DNA of 64,000 nt from Hofstenia miamia. Its lineage: Eukaryota > Xenacoelomorpha > Acoela > Hofsteniidae. The stretch is taken from NCBI GenBank assembly GCA_900660155.1, contig CABFPE010000040.1, positions 1,406,067-1,470,066 on the forward strand. Reading direction: 5' to 3'. Position 1 is the stretch's first letter. Each line of letters starts with the position of its first letter. Shown in pieces: positions 1-11,040 of this stretch. A program made the translations under genes and the position numbers. The notes beneath the pieces are model-generated. The model was given only the letters and a program-made list of their open reading frames with translations. It was not told where the DNA came from and searched no databases.

Positions 1-9
1 GTATGTAAA

Positions 10-88
10 GTGGGAAAGTAATACATGTAAAGTAAATTAATGTGGGAAAGTAATACATGTAAAGTAAGTTAATGTGGGAAAGTAAAAA
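10..88. repeat. Minisatellite, 32-bp unit, about 2.5 copies
   Basis: A unit starting GTGGGAAAGTAATACATG begins at 10, 42 and 74, with one base difference between the first two copies. It ends in an A-rich stretch. No function is visible. Confidence 0.85.
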
Positions 89-149
89 CTAAAAAAGTAA
101 AAAAATGCAAACTAAATTAGGCCACATAAATAACACAAAAACTAGTAAA

Positions 150-290
150 AGTACATCCCTGACGTCAGTAAAACACCCCCGGCAATATCCACGGCGTCTC
201 AGGTCAAAGGCCATCCCTCTCGACCAATCACAAAAAAGTGACAATGGAACCCACCTCTCGACCAATCAGACAGAAAAAAGTGAGAAGGGG
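150..290. repeat. Short duplicated CCAAT-containing motif upstream of LINE
   Basis: The string CTCTCGACCAATCA, followed by an A-run and AAGTGA, occurs twice about 40 bp apart (near 217 and 255). Both copies hold a CCAAT core. The stretch is more GC-rich than its surroundings and lies just upstream of LINE coding remains, so it may be part of a LINE 5' region. That is inference; no promoter can be proved from sequence. Confidence 0.35.
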
Positions 291-349
291 TACGCTCGAA
301 TATATACTACTTATCACATACTTAAAATATACATACCAAATAACAGGAT

Positions 350-2470
350 CAAAAATCACTGCACTGCTTGACAAAGATCAGTGTCGAAAAGTCTTCCTTA
401 AATATATTAATTCCCTATTTTCTAGCAATTGGACTTCATTTTCGTTTCTCAAAAGACTTACTTTGAAAACTGCTTTCAACAAAACTTAATTTGGACACTG
501 ATCAATGGCACTTGTTGTTGAGCCAAAAAAGAAGATTGACATGATAAGAAGATTTGTTGTGTTTAGAGACCAACGTCAACACTGTAAAACTCGTCTGAAC
601 TTTGAAATGGATTTTAGTGAGATCTACAGTATTACTATACTGACCCAAAACCAAGCCATGGAGCGACTAATTGAAATCTTCAAACAGCATTTTAACATGA
701 AATGAAAAATGTTAAACTCTCAGACAATTACCCTGTTTACATGAGTCCACTTCTTAAGTGCCTCATCAGGAAAAAGCAGCATTTACTTCGAAAACACTGC
801 TACTTTGACGCAGAAATACTCTCTTATCTCATCAAAACAATGATATTATCAAATATTTCTTCTTTCAAAGGTCATTCTGGCTCTTCCAAGTATGGGAATT
901 TAATTAAAGACTTGTCAAATCAGAGTAAATCAAATACCTCTAATATTGTTTTTCCCGTGATGATATAAACGAACATTTTGCTGATATTTCGACTGTGTAT
1001 GTGCAGCACTATGATATACCTGATATAGACAACTGCAGTGGTCATATACCTCCTGATCTTTTGCTACAACATGTTTATTATTCTCTTAAATATTCTAAAG
1101 TAACATCTATGGGTCATGATTTTATTCCTTCCTGGCTTATAAAGGAAAATTCGCACAATTTAGCTGAGCCTCTTACTTTTATTTACAATATGTGCATTGC
1201 ACAGTGTATTTATCCAAGCATGTTTAAGCTCTCTCTTATTTCTCCACTTCAAAAAATCTCAAAAGTTAAATCTTCACATCAATTGAGACCCATTTCTATT
1301 AGTCCGATATTATATAGAATCTTTGAAAGATTACTTATCGAAAACTGGATTAGCGAAAACTATAACAAGTATGTTAGTAAAAATCAATTCGGATTTCAAA
1401 AGAAATCATTGACAAGCGATGCTTTACTCCGTATTTGTGAAATCTCCAGAAATTTGAAAAAAATGAGAGTGTGATTGGATCTTAGCAAGGCGTTCGATAG
1501 AGTACCTCACTGCTTATTATTTCACAACTAATGAAGCTAAAGCCAGAAATTAGTCCATTCATTATAAATCAGGTGAGATCATTTCTCATGAATAGACAGC
1601 AATTTGTATCCATGCAGGGGTGTTATTCTTCCATTTGTGAAACTAACAGTGGTGTCCCACAAGAAACATTTTTGGGTCCTTTCTTTTTCAATTTGGCATA
1701 TGATGACTTACAATTAAATGGTCCTAATATAGATTTTATCAAGTTTGCTGACGATATGCACCTCTTAGTAGCAGAAAATAACTCTGTTGATGGAGCTGAA
1801 GAAGCCATTTCAACCATGGTAAATTGGTGCAACACAAACAATTTTATCCTAAATAAATCCAAAAGTAAGGAACTCAGGATAAAGTAAAAAATCTGCAATT
1901 AATCAGTCCTCCAGTAAATGACATTGAACATGTTAATGAATTAAAGGTGCTGGGTATTCAATTTACATATTAAGAATAGCGTAAAGAAAGCATCCAGGCA
2001 ATTATTTTTGTTACTAAATCTCAAGCATATGAACTATACAAAACATGAATTGACTATGCTATTCAAACGGTTGAACCAATTCTTTATTATGGAGTTCAAG
2101 TTTGGGGTGGTTCCCCAACTATCTTCTTGAGAAATTTGACTCGTTATTCCGAAGAGCTCAATAAACAGGTATTATTAACAAATATATATAACTTATTAAG
2201 GGTGTAGTTAAGCTGAAGATGAAAAACTTTATTAAGCCATTTCAGAATGTTCAGGTCATTCTCTTTGATATTCTTCCTTCTAGAACAGCATATGGTCAGA
2301 GGTTAAGAACCCGACTCCCCTCTAGACAATATCTAAATAAGGACGACTATTTCTTGATAGACATCTTCGATTCCTTCATCACTTTTAAATTTGTTTTATT
2401 TATTCTATAAATCAGTTGTAATTTACTGATTTTGTTAAAGACTATTATTATTATTGTTAATATTATTTCT
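350..2470 (+). pseudogene. Decayed non-LTR retrotransposon (LINE), reverse transcriptase and C-terminal region
   Basis: A plus-strand LINE fossil, probably of the CR1/Jockey group. Reading frames at 360-970 look like the linker between endonuclease and RT. The RT lies at 995-1890, with fingers motif LRPISISPI near 1290, QFGFQ near 1387, box A LDLSKAFDRVPH at 1475-1510, box B SGVPQ..LGP near 1655 and box C KFADD at 1741-1755. The thumb follows (W..TNNFILNKSKS), then VLGIQF near 1950, YGVQVWGG near 2090 and a C-terminal piece at 2219-2407. The copy ends in an ATT-rich tail near 2440-2470. The catalytic aspartates are intact, but in-frame stops (for example after residue 159 of the 995 frame) and frame changes break it. 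No target-site duplication was identified. Confidence 0.85.
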
Positions 2471-4677
2471 ATTATTCTACATTTATTTTATTATGCTCAA
2501 CTTACACATCTATCAGTAAGAGTTAACCTTTTTTCTCATGAACACGTCACAAATATTAAATAGTCATAAAAATTTAAGAGTTCTCAAACTATATAAACAG
2601 AATATCTTTGAGATAATTATTAAAATTCATTTTGTAGCAATGGTACCCTATTTTCCTAAATGGTAGAATTATGCAAACCAGATTCTACTCACAGGAGTAC
2701 AAATTTCATCCTTTTTAAGAAAAACACTGCAAACAAACACAATTTTAAAAACTAATCATTCTAACACTATATTAGGCTGTGCTATAACACAATAGACTTG
2801 TTTGTTCTATTACATAGTCATCTTAGACTGTTTTTATCATATAGTACCTTTATATACAAAATTTCGTAATGAAAATTCACATAAATTCTAAAAAATTTAG
2901 TGAAATTCAAACTCCGATTTCCTATTAACCAGCTCTAGCTACTTTTTAGACCATATACCATTAGTTTTCTTTTTCGCGTAGTTATTTTTATATTTCTAGA
3001 TTTCCAAGCTTTTTTTTCCCTATAAATATGTCAAACGTTTTTACCATGAGCTATTTGCTTAATTAGTAGAGTGACTAGAAGTACATTCCACTTCGACCTT
3101 TTGACTTTGGTGGGTACATTGGCAGGTTTATCTTGCGTGGCTATGATGTAATTCTATACTTTTACCAGATATCTATCTCTGACATCATTGCAATATACAG
3201 ATAGCGAATTTAAGATGAAAAAAGAAAGAGGAGACATTTCTCTATCTTATGGTGTTTTTGATTTTAAGTATCTTCATTAGTTGGTGAATTATAAGCATTT
3301 AAAATTTCTCTGAAAAATTCCTAGTGGAAATAGGGCTAAAGCTAGAAGCAGTTTGTTATCTTTTTGGCCTGTAATCCACCCTTTTTTAAAGTGACCCATA
3401 AAGTCTCGTCCAATGAAGCAGCATGTTACCAAAAACATGAACAAAACAGTTGAAAATAGAGAGTGCATGGATAAACCTCAATCAATATCAAATTAAGAAC
3501 CTGGAATACTTTATTGAATGAAACCTGTAAATATACATGTACATGAAAATTACTGAAAATATACTGTTTTGCAAGATCAGCTTGCAACAATTGGGGATAT
3601 TCATTATGCACATGCATTCAAGGCCTATCATCATGTCATTAACTAAGCATCAGCTACAGAATTTCAACTGCATTGTTTCCTTTAACCTCTTGAGTTTTGA
3701 AAGCAGACAACTACATTTCGCTGTTATATTTTGTTACATATTTGATTAATATGAATCACTAAAACTATATTTTTCAAAAATTTAATTTTTTTAAATTTTA
3801 CAAACATTTTCACTGCATTATATATTATAAGTTAAAGCTAATGTAAAAATTCATTTTAGGAAAATTTATAAAATCAGCAAAGTTGCATAATTCTATTCAA
3901 AATTATATTAGATCAAAAACTATTAAAAAAAAATATTGACCACCAGGATATTTTTCAGCAGCAACTCATTCGGGATCAGCAACTGACTATTTTATATTTT
4001 GGGGTGTGTTTGAATTCACTGAGTTTATTTTCCCAGATAATGTTGCTAAATGAATTTTCTGTTTCCTTATTGAAGTTTTTATATCAATAATTTCAAAAAT
4101 ATAAATTTTAGGTTCTAATTTTTAGACCTCCATTTGTGTAAGAAATCCATTTTTTGCAAAATTTTCCAAATTTTTGAAATATTTCTTGACATCTTCCATG
4201 ACTGCAAAAATTCTGGATTTTTTTAAGAACCGGGCTGCACTACTCACTCATATCTATAGTTTCTTAAGTCTGCCGCTCTGATGATACAATCATCGATTAT
4301 AAAAAACAGATCAATCCAAACAATCGCAAGACACAAATGAAACCCATCACCAGAAAGGCCAAAGCCTAAAGACCTGAACCATCTTAAAAGTACCAAAAGA
4401 TTCTATTTCCTGTTATACATTTTATTGCTACTCTTAACACTAAAAAGGCCATTACTCCTTAGGATTCTTTTTCATACAGAATTTCAAAATAGAACATTAT
4501 GCAAAAGAATGAAAAAAAATTAAACGTGCAATTTCAAATGGATAATCAGTTTATTTGGTGGTGCATATACCTGCTGTTGTTTTTAACGAATGCATGTGAA
4601 ACTAAACAAACTATTAGTTTGAATCACTTTTGCACATTTGGCTGTTCTAGAGTTAACAATTGTGAAACCTACAAACA
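2471..4677. other. Non-coding, AT-rich, no gene recognised
   Basis: Only short chance open frames are present. I saw no conserved motif, terminal repeats or RNA gene. The sequence is old, featureless intergenic DNA or eroded repeat. Confidence 0.5.
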
Positions 4678-5280
4678 ATGGTAAGCACTAAGCTCTGTAC
4701 TACATGCAATGGCAACTTATCTAATAAAGGAAACATTTTTACATGCATATTGTGCAATTCTAATATGCACTTGACTAAAGATTTTAGAGGATTTGCCGTG
4801 GATGTTCTGGAATGTTTCGAAAAGGTCAGAGACAATCATTTGCTATTCTGTAATGACTGTGTGCATTCTGGTTCTTAGAACAACACCTCAGGTAATTGTC
4901 AACTTGCAACCTGATGTCCTAAACCTTAATAACACTTGCAATGAAATATTTACTTCAATCAAATCATCCAAAGCTGCAAGCACACAAACGGCATAAAATT
5001 GCTCTTGTGGTTATATCTAATACTTCGGTCACAAATTCTAACTATTTGAAGAATTTTAGCAACAATATGTTGAAATTAATTTCAAGTTTTAAAAATGTTG
5101 CCTTATTGCATTTTAGCAATTTTGGAAACTTTTGGTAACATGTGATCTAGTAATTGATCATTCAAAAGAAAAAGATTATCCAACAACATACTAAGTAAAA
5201 GAAATGTTGGTAGAGTCTTATTTCTAATACTGAAGTCATTGAATCACAAAACAACGCAATGATATTAGCAGTTTCTAAAA
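4678..5280 (+). pseudogene. LINE ORF1 relic with PHD-like zinc-finger residues
   Basis: From the ATG at 4678 a 66-residue frame shows C-x2-C (LCTTC), then C-x2-C (FTCILC) and a following H, with a later C-x2-C (FCNDC). This spacing resembles the PHD/esterase-adjacent zinc finger of CR1-like LINE ORF1 proteins. The frame stops at 4878, and related sequence in other frames continues to about 5280 (SNTSVTNSNY, then SLNHKTTQ). I infer a 5' piece of an eroded LINE. A host zinc-finger exon is less likely because nothing around it is open. Confidence 0.55.
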
Positions 5281-6035
5281 TGCATAGTGAAATTTACCTT
5301 AAGCAAAAGCATATCCCAGATAAATCATGGCTGTCATGCAAATTCTATAATACCGATTATTCAACAACTTTTATTTAAATTCTCATAGTAATTTATCCCT
5401 CGCCTGTTAAATACATTATATAGGTATTTTGAATTTTATGTATTTTTATGCTTTGACGCTATTCGTTAAATTACAGCTTCAATTGTCAATATCTGAATAA
5501 ATAATTTCTTATCTTATCTCATTTTATGAATTTAGTTAAAAAAAATTTGAAACCCAATCAAAATCCGTACTAAGTGGCAAATTGAAATCGGAGATAGTCC
5601 AAGTACACGTTCTCAAACATGTACCGTACACAACAAAGGATGTTTCCGTGAACACAAAGAAAGAATTTTCAATGATATAATATCACGTCAAAGAGCTTTT
5701 GTAAATGGAGAGACGGTAGTTCTAGCTTTCTAGCAAGACTACCCGCTCTTCACCTTCACCCCACCATGAAAACCCGAAAAAAGTTTTCTTTTGCATGATC
5801 ATTAAGTTTGGACATAGGTACAGATTTTCATACTCAATCTGCACTCGCGACATCTGTACCAAACCCACTCCGGCAAATTTGAAAATACTGTGTATACCCA
5901 ACCCTTTCACACGCCCGCAGGTTTCTAAAGTAAATTACAGCGTTTTAGCGTTGAAAAAAGTACTTTTCCCTTAGAAAGTATTTTATATTGCAAAATAGAC
6001 CATGCACATAAGATATTGAAACGACACTAAAATAT
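5281..6035. repeat. Segmental duplication, copy 1 (upstream flank of the M13 gene)
   Basis: This block matches 11041-11116 plus 12227-12925 almost throughout. Shared landmarks are TTTACCTTAA(G/C)CAAAAGCATAT, GACGCTATTCG, AATTTCTTATCTTATCTCAT, ACAACAAAGG, GTACAGATTTTCATAC, CGGCAAATTT, CAGGTTTCTAAAGTAAAT and AGATATTGAAACGAC. At 5357-5359 it preserves the uninterrupted TTA into which the transposon at 11117-12226 inserted in copy 2. It contains remnants of older repeats and no gene. Confidence 0.85.
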
Positions 6036-6936
6036 CAATCTGTGATGTTCCAAATGTAGTAGAATACAATTCTTAATATACCATCAAATTTTTCATTCTA
6101 CATATTGAGATTTACGCATATTTTTGTTTATAATTTAATGTTATTCAATGAGTAAAAGTTGCATCCCAATTATGTATGGGACGCCATTTCATATTGATTT
6201 ATTGATGAGCATGCAATGTAAGAGATACTTCTCTGCTGAACGCTAAAAATGTCGTTACTAATTTGTTATGGTCTATGAGAATATTATTATTAGCATTGTG
6301 TCGATGACGAATGTAAGGCAGAGAAATACTCGCAAACAAATCGAGTGAAATCATTGCAGCATATGAAATCATCACGGCGTAGGAAACTTCCTGTGTCTCA
6401 CATTACCGCTTACATTCAATATAGACCATAATTTCATCCTCATTTACAATCTAGAAAAAAAGAAATGAAACCCTGAAATTTCAATTTCCCAGCAGTAATC
6501 TCACTCATTCCAAAATGAATTTTCAAGTTTTTTAATAGACTTCCTTCAAGTGTAAACTTTTTGGAATCGATTGGGCTAAAATCTTGTTTGATAGAATTCT
6601 ATTGGACATATTTTTATGAATATTTTGCAATTTCAATAGCACTTGTAGCGGGAAATTTTACTGTTCCAGTAATACACATGTTGTCTCAAAACTTTATAAA
6701 CTTGTGCTGGAATTGACATCTTGTACTGTAAAGCATTTTAATTAATAAATAAAATAAAATAAATTATTTAGGTATAGAAATTTATTTCGCAGGCCTACAA
6801 ATGAAATCTATGGTTCATCTTTCCATTATACACAGTATTTTAGAAGAATGAAATGAAATACTATTAAAATAATTTAAATGCAATAATCATTGTTAAAAAT
6901 TTGGTGGTTTTACTTTACCACCAATTTTATAGAAAT
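6036..6936. other. 5' flank of the M13 gene, no gene recognised
   Basis: AT-rich DNA with no recognisable coding. A run of AATAAA/AAATA near 6740-6765 resembles the 3' end of a retroposed repeat. A promoter for the peptidase gene would be expected here, but no TATA or initiator element stands out against the AT-rich background. Confidence 0.4.
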
Positions 6937-9090
6937 ATGTCAATTTCAAATGGATATATACTTTTTTGTTTCAAAGCAGTCCTAAAATATGAACAGCCTT
7001 TATTTTTTGTTGCAATTTTTCTAAGTTTGAATTGCATATTTGTAAATACAGAGAAGTTACAGGGTTCTGACATTTGTCTAACTCCACAGTGTGTTAAAAC
7101 CGCTGCCAAATTACTGAAAAATATGGAAACAGATGTAGATCCATGCGAAGATTTTTATGAATATTCTTGTGGACGCTGGAAGGAACACAATCTGCTCTCT
7201 CCATCAGAACCCGAGAAATTTCCAATAGGACAATTGAGAGAAGATACCAAATTAACCTTGATTAACATTGTGGAATCGTGGAGGACAGCTAAGGACATTA
7301 CAAGGCAAAAAGCGTATTCATACTATGTGTCATGTATGGATAATCATACTGAAACACATAGCGACATTGATAAACATGGCAAAGAGGCTTTACTAAAATT
7401 GATTAAAGATTTGGGAAACACTTCTTTTTTGGGAGCTGCAAATGGAACCATTTCTGATGTAAGACATTGTTTAGAAGTTATGTTTAATAGCTATTTCCTA
7501 TATGCATTGCTATATACAGATATAACGTTTACAAATAGAACCAATAATATACTATTTGTATGTGGTCAAGCAACTCTCCCTGGTCTCATTAATAATGAAA
7601 CCCGTTCCCAGTATTTAAAATTGATGAGGAGTACATTAGCTAATCTAGGATATCCATTAAATGAGAAAGATTTGTTAACTAAAATTAATGAAGTGATTGA
7701 CTTTGAGTTGCAGCTAGCCGAACTTATGTCAATGTCGTCAAAAACTTGGAACTGCTCATACATGACTATATCAGAATTACAAGCAAAATATGAATTTTTT
7801 AATTGGACGGAAATTCTTCACAATCCATTGTCATTAGCTAGCATTTCTTTAAATAATAAAGAAAAAATATGTGTGATGAAAGCAGATTACTTTGAAAGGC
7901 TGAATAACCACTTAAAACAAACTGATGCTGATGTCATTCGTAACTATGCTGTTTGGCAAGCAATTTATAGAACCATGGAGTGGTCATCAAGCGAAATTAG
8001 AAATTACTACTTGAAGTTCAAATTTGCACCGCATGGAGTAAATTCGCAATTACGTTAGGATTACTGTTTAGACAATATAATGAAAAGTTATCGACTAAAA
8101 TATGTTCTTAGTATAGACTACATATATCAGTACAATGACACTACATTGAAAAAGAAAGAAAAGCAAATCAATATTATTTTTGAAATTCTAAAAGAAACGT
8201 TTAAAGAAATATTAGAACATTCTTCTTGGGTTGATAATGAAAGCCGTAATTTAATATTAGATAAACTTAGAGAGATAGAACATGCCAGTAGCTTTCCGAA
8301 AGAATTTGACAACAAATCACGCATGGAAAAATTATTGGATGATGTTAAATTGAATTCTAGTTTGTTCTTTATGAACAATATTCATCTGGAGAAGGCTAAT
8401 ATATTTGATAGATGGGAAATATGGAATTATTCCGGCAATCTTTACGACCTTTATATTTGGCCATTTATGGGTCACGCAGCATATGCAACAGTGCACAATC
8501 TTGTGTATTTTCATCCTCCTTTGTTATTTGCGCCTTTTTATGACGAAACAAGATCATTTTCCTTAAATTTTGGTGGATTAGGCTTTGTATTTGCACATGA
8601 AATTGGACATGGGTTCAATAATGCTGGCTTAGACTGGGATAATCAAGGTGTGAGACATAAATGGCTTACAAATTCAACACTAGAAAATGTAAAAAATCTT
8701 TCAAAATGTTTTATTGAACAATTTGAAAAATTTAGAATCTTTGAAGAACATGTTGACCCAAACAGGACACTGAGTGAGAATATTGCTGACACCTTCGCTG
8801 TTAGTATATCATATGCAGCATACAAAAAATATGTAACAAAGCACAAAGAATTTATTTCTTATCCAGGTATTAACATGACACACGAACAATTGTTTTTTCT
8901 TGGTCTCTCTCAAGGCTTCTGCTATCATGGTACAAAAGAGAAAGTTATTAACTACATGAAAACCAATGTTCATGCATTCGACAGGTTTAGAATAATTGGA
9001 AGTTTATCAAATAGTATTGACTTTGCTAAGGCATTCAATTGTAAACCTCGTTCAAGAATGAATCCAAGCAAAAAGTGTCAATTTTGGTAA
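6937..9090 (+). pseudogene. Neprilysin-like M13 zinc metallopeptidase, intronless, one in-frame TAG
   Basis: M13 peptidases are type II membrane or secreted ectoenzymes that cleave small peptides. From the ATG at 6937 the frame runs 717 residues, which is normal for the family. A hydrophobic segment lies at residues 20-37, followed by the family's N-terminal cysteine pattern (SDICLTPQC, then DPCEDFYEYSCG). Zinc site HEIGH is at residues 554-558 and ENIAD, with the third zinc ligand, at 614-618. The FRIIGS block with the His before it, and terminal CQFW, are present. The usual NA(F/Y)Y substrate-binding motif reads AAYATVHN, so its Asn is missing. Codon 374 (8056-8058) is TAG where relatives have Trp in an RW..C motif, and the frame continues unbroken on both sides. 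This may be a very young pseudogene, a polymorphic null, read-through or a base error. The lack of introns suggests a retrocopy or a single-exon lineage. The ATG at 6937 was chosen as the first in-frame ATG. Confidence 0.88.
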
Positions 9091-9188
9091 TATTTGTAAC
9101 TCTACGCAGAGAAAGATTTCTGCATATTGTGAACCAAGTGAAATGCAGCAAACACTGAGGTTAACTCATTTTTTTTCTTTTGAAATTC

Positions 9189-9194
9189 AATAAA
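9189..9194 (+). promoter_or_regulatory. Candidate poly(A) signal of the M13 gene
   Basis: AATAAA lies about 100 bases after the M13 stop codon. The same motif in the same context (TTCAATAAAAC) is conserved in the duplicated relic near 13220, which supports it as the gene's own 3' end. Confidence 0.55.
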
Positions 9195-9311
9195 ACGTTT
9201 GGTGTTGCTCATAAATTAGCTCTATATTTATAACTTTAGTACTTGTCCTCTACAAATGGCCAAACCAGTTGAGAACTTTGTAGGAACCTGATATTATACA
9301 TGTATTTATCA

Positions 9312-9801
9312 TAGAGGCGTCTCAAACTTAGTTTAGGGATTATAAATGCAATGGATTTCAAAATCATTTCACATACACTTAGTGTAGATTAAGTCATTTT
9401 ATTTGCATTTGAATTTTGGAAAGAGACGACCTTTAACTCCAGTAATGACCTTTGGAGTAAAACACACTTTCTGTTTCACAACAATTAATTTTTATCAAAG
9501 TTAGGTAACCAAGAAAAATAATTTTGGATTTAAAAAAATGATGGCAGTGACGTGTTAGAGACAAAACCGATATCTAGGAAGAATTTTTTAGCACAGCTAA
9601 AAGATAGGAAAACTGTAACGTAGAAATCACTTTTACTCCAAAGCTCATAACTGGAGTTAAGGGTCGCCTATTTCAAAAATTCAAAATGTAAATAAAATGC
9701 CATAATCTATAGTGGGTGTGTACGAAATCATGTTGAAATCCATTGCATCGTTCAAAAATCAGAGACATTTACATTTCTCAGATTAAATTTAAGACACCCT
9801 G
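9312..9801. mobile_element. Fold-back MITE, about 490 bp, long imperfect inverted repeats
   Basis: The left arm (about 9312-9467) and right arm (about 9632-9801) are inverted copies. ATGCAATGGATTTC near 9347 pairs with GAAATCCATTGCAT near 9745. Later CTTTGGAGTAAAA near 9450 pairs with TTTTACTCCAAAG near 9630. The outer ends read AGGCGTCTCAAACTTAG on the left and, reversed, GGGTGTCTTAAATTTAA on the right. It has no coding. A CAGGG-type end suggests a mariner-like origin, but no clear TA duplication was found. Confidence 0.7.
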
Positions 9802-10060
9802 CACATTGATTGGAATCTTGACGATTGGAAAAATGTATTAATTTTTAACCTTACAATAAAGTAAATTTAATAATGGTAAATCTTTGCAATGAAAATTCAC
9901 ATGTACAAATTGTCCTGTAAACTACCACCTAAAGGCAGATTGTGTTGGCTTCAATTCAAATTGCATTGATTTCCTTCAGCATTATAGTGGTAATATCATT
10001 ACATTTGCAACAATTGTGTTAACAAATGACAAAAGGAACATTATCATGAGCCCCACACAA
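9802..10060. other. Non-coding, no gene recognised
   Basis: AT-rich sequence between the fold-back element and a LINE relic. Nothing recognisable. Confidence 0.4.
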
Positions 10061-11040
10061 GATCCTCTGATGCGAAATGAAATCTCTTATAAATATTATT
10101 GATGAAAAATTGATACTATCGATAATCGTGTTGCATTTTATCACACTCAAGTGATAAAATTAAACAAAACAAGTCATGAAGCAATGAGAATATCACATGA
10201 TAATGTTTCTCCTATACTCAAAAAAGATTGACTTCTTGAGACAAATTAATTTAATTCTGAAGAAGAAGAGGTTAGCAAAATTTTGTCACATGTTGAATCG
10301 AATGATGAGTACATTGTAAATGTAATATAAAGCAGAATTGGTAAATATTATTTTGGAAATCTGAAACCTCTTTCAATAGCAGTTATCTTTTCTTCGTCAT
10401 GAGATGTTCGTAAGCTACTTCCTAAAGCGTCAACTCTTTGTTCATTTCCATATTCTACATTTTTTTGGAAGAATCTTTCTAGAGTGGACAGAGGGTTTGA
10501 GAGAAAATTACTTATTCATAATTACAACATTTCCGCATTAACCCTAAATTTCAATAATGCTAGAGTTTCGACTGGTGTGTAGTTTCTAGTACTTAGAAGT
10601 AATTTTTTACTCAAAGCTAAATTTTGAAACTCATATTAATGCAAAAGTTCTAAATTTACTATCAGTATAAGACGTATGTCAATGAGAGTAATGAGGGATT
10701 CAATTTTTCCATGCATTTATAATGAGTTATTTGCAAATATATTAAAGATGCTGTTTTAAAGAAACTTGGTATCCAATCAGAATGGATATGAAATGTTTTA
10801 AAGAAAAATTCTTCCAAAACTTAGCACTACATTTCAACATCAATCATTTTCCCAAGCAGCTTCTCATTTTGTGACCATTACGTTACATTTTTTAGACTTT
10901 TCAAGAAGTTATCACCCATAGCACGATTTCAATGCCTCTAGTCAAATCTGTATTAAGCATAGGAAAAAAGAATAATTCATTAATACGACTATTCGAACTT
11001 GGAAGAGATAAAGAACATTGAAATATTAGGAATTTATAAA
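10061..11040 (+). pseudogene. Degenerate LINE ORF1-like segment
   Basis: Around 10380-10570 a translation reads DVRKLLPKASTL, then RVDRGFERKLL, which resembles the central nucleic-acid-binding segment of CR1-like LINE ORF1 proteins (LL.KA..LK...V.I..DR...ER). Stops interrupt every frame. It leads into the duplicated block at 11041, just as the ORF1 relic at 4678-5280 leads into copy 1 at 5281, so it may be the matching piece of the duplicated segment. That link is inference. Confidence 0.4.

Noticed and set aside
8056-8058. Selenocysteine or recoded stop in the M13 gene
   Set aside because: The codon is TAG, not TGA, and the family has Trp here. A point mutation is simpler.
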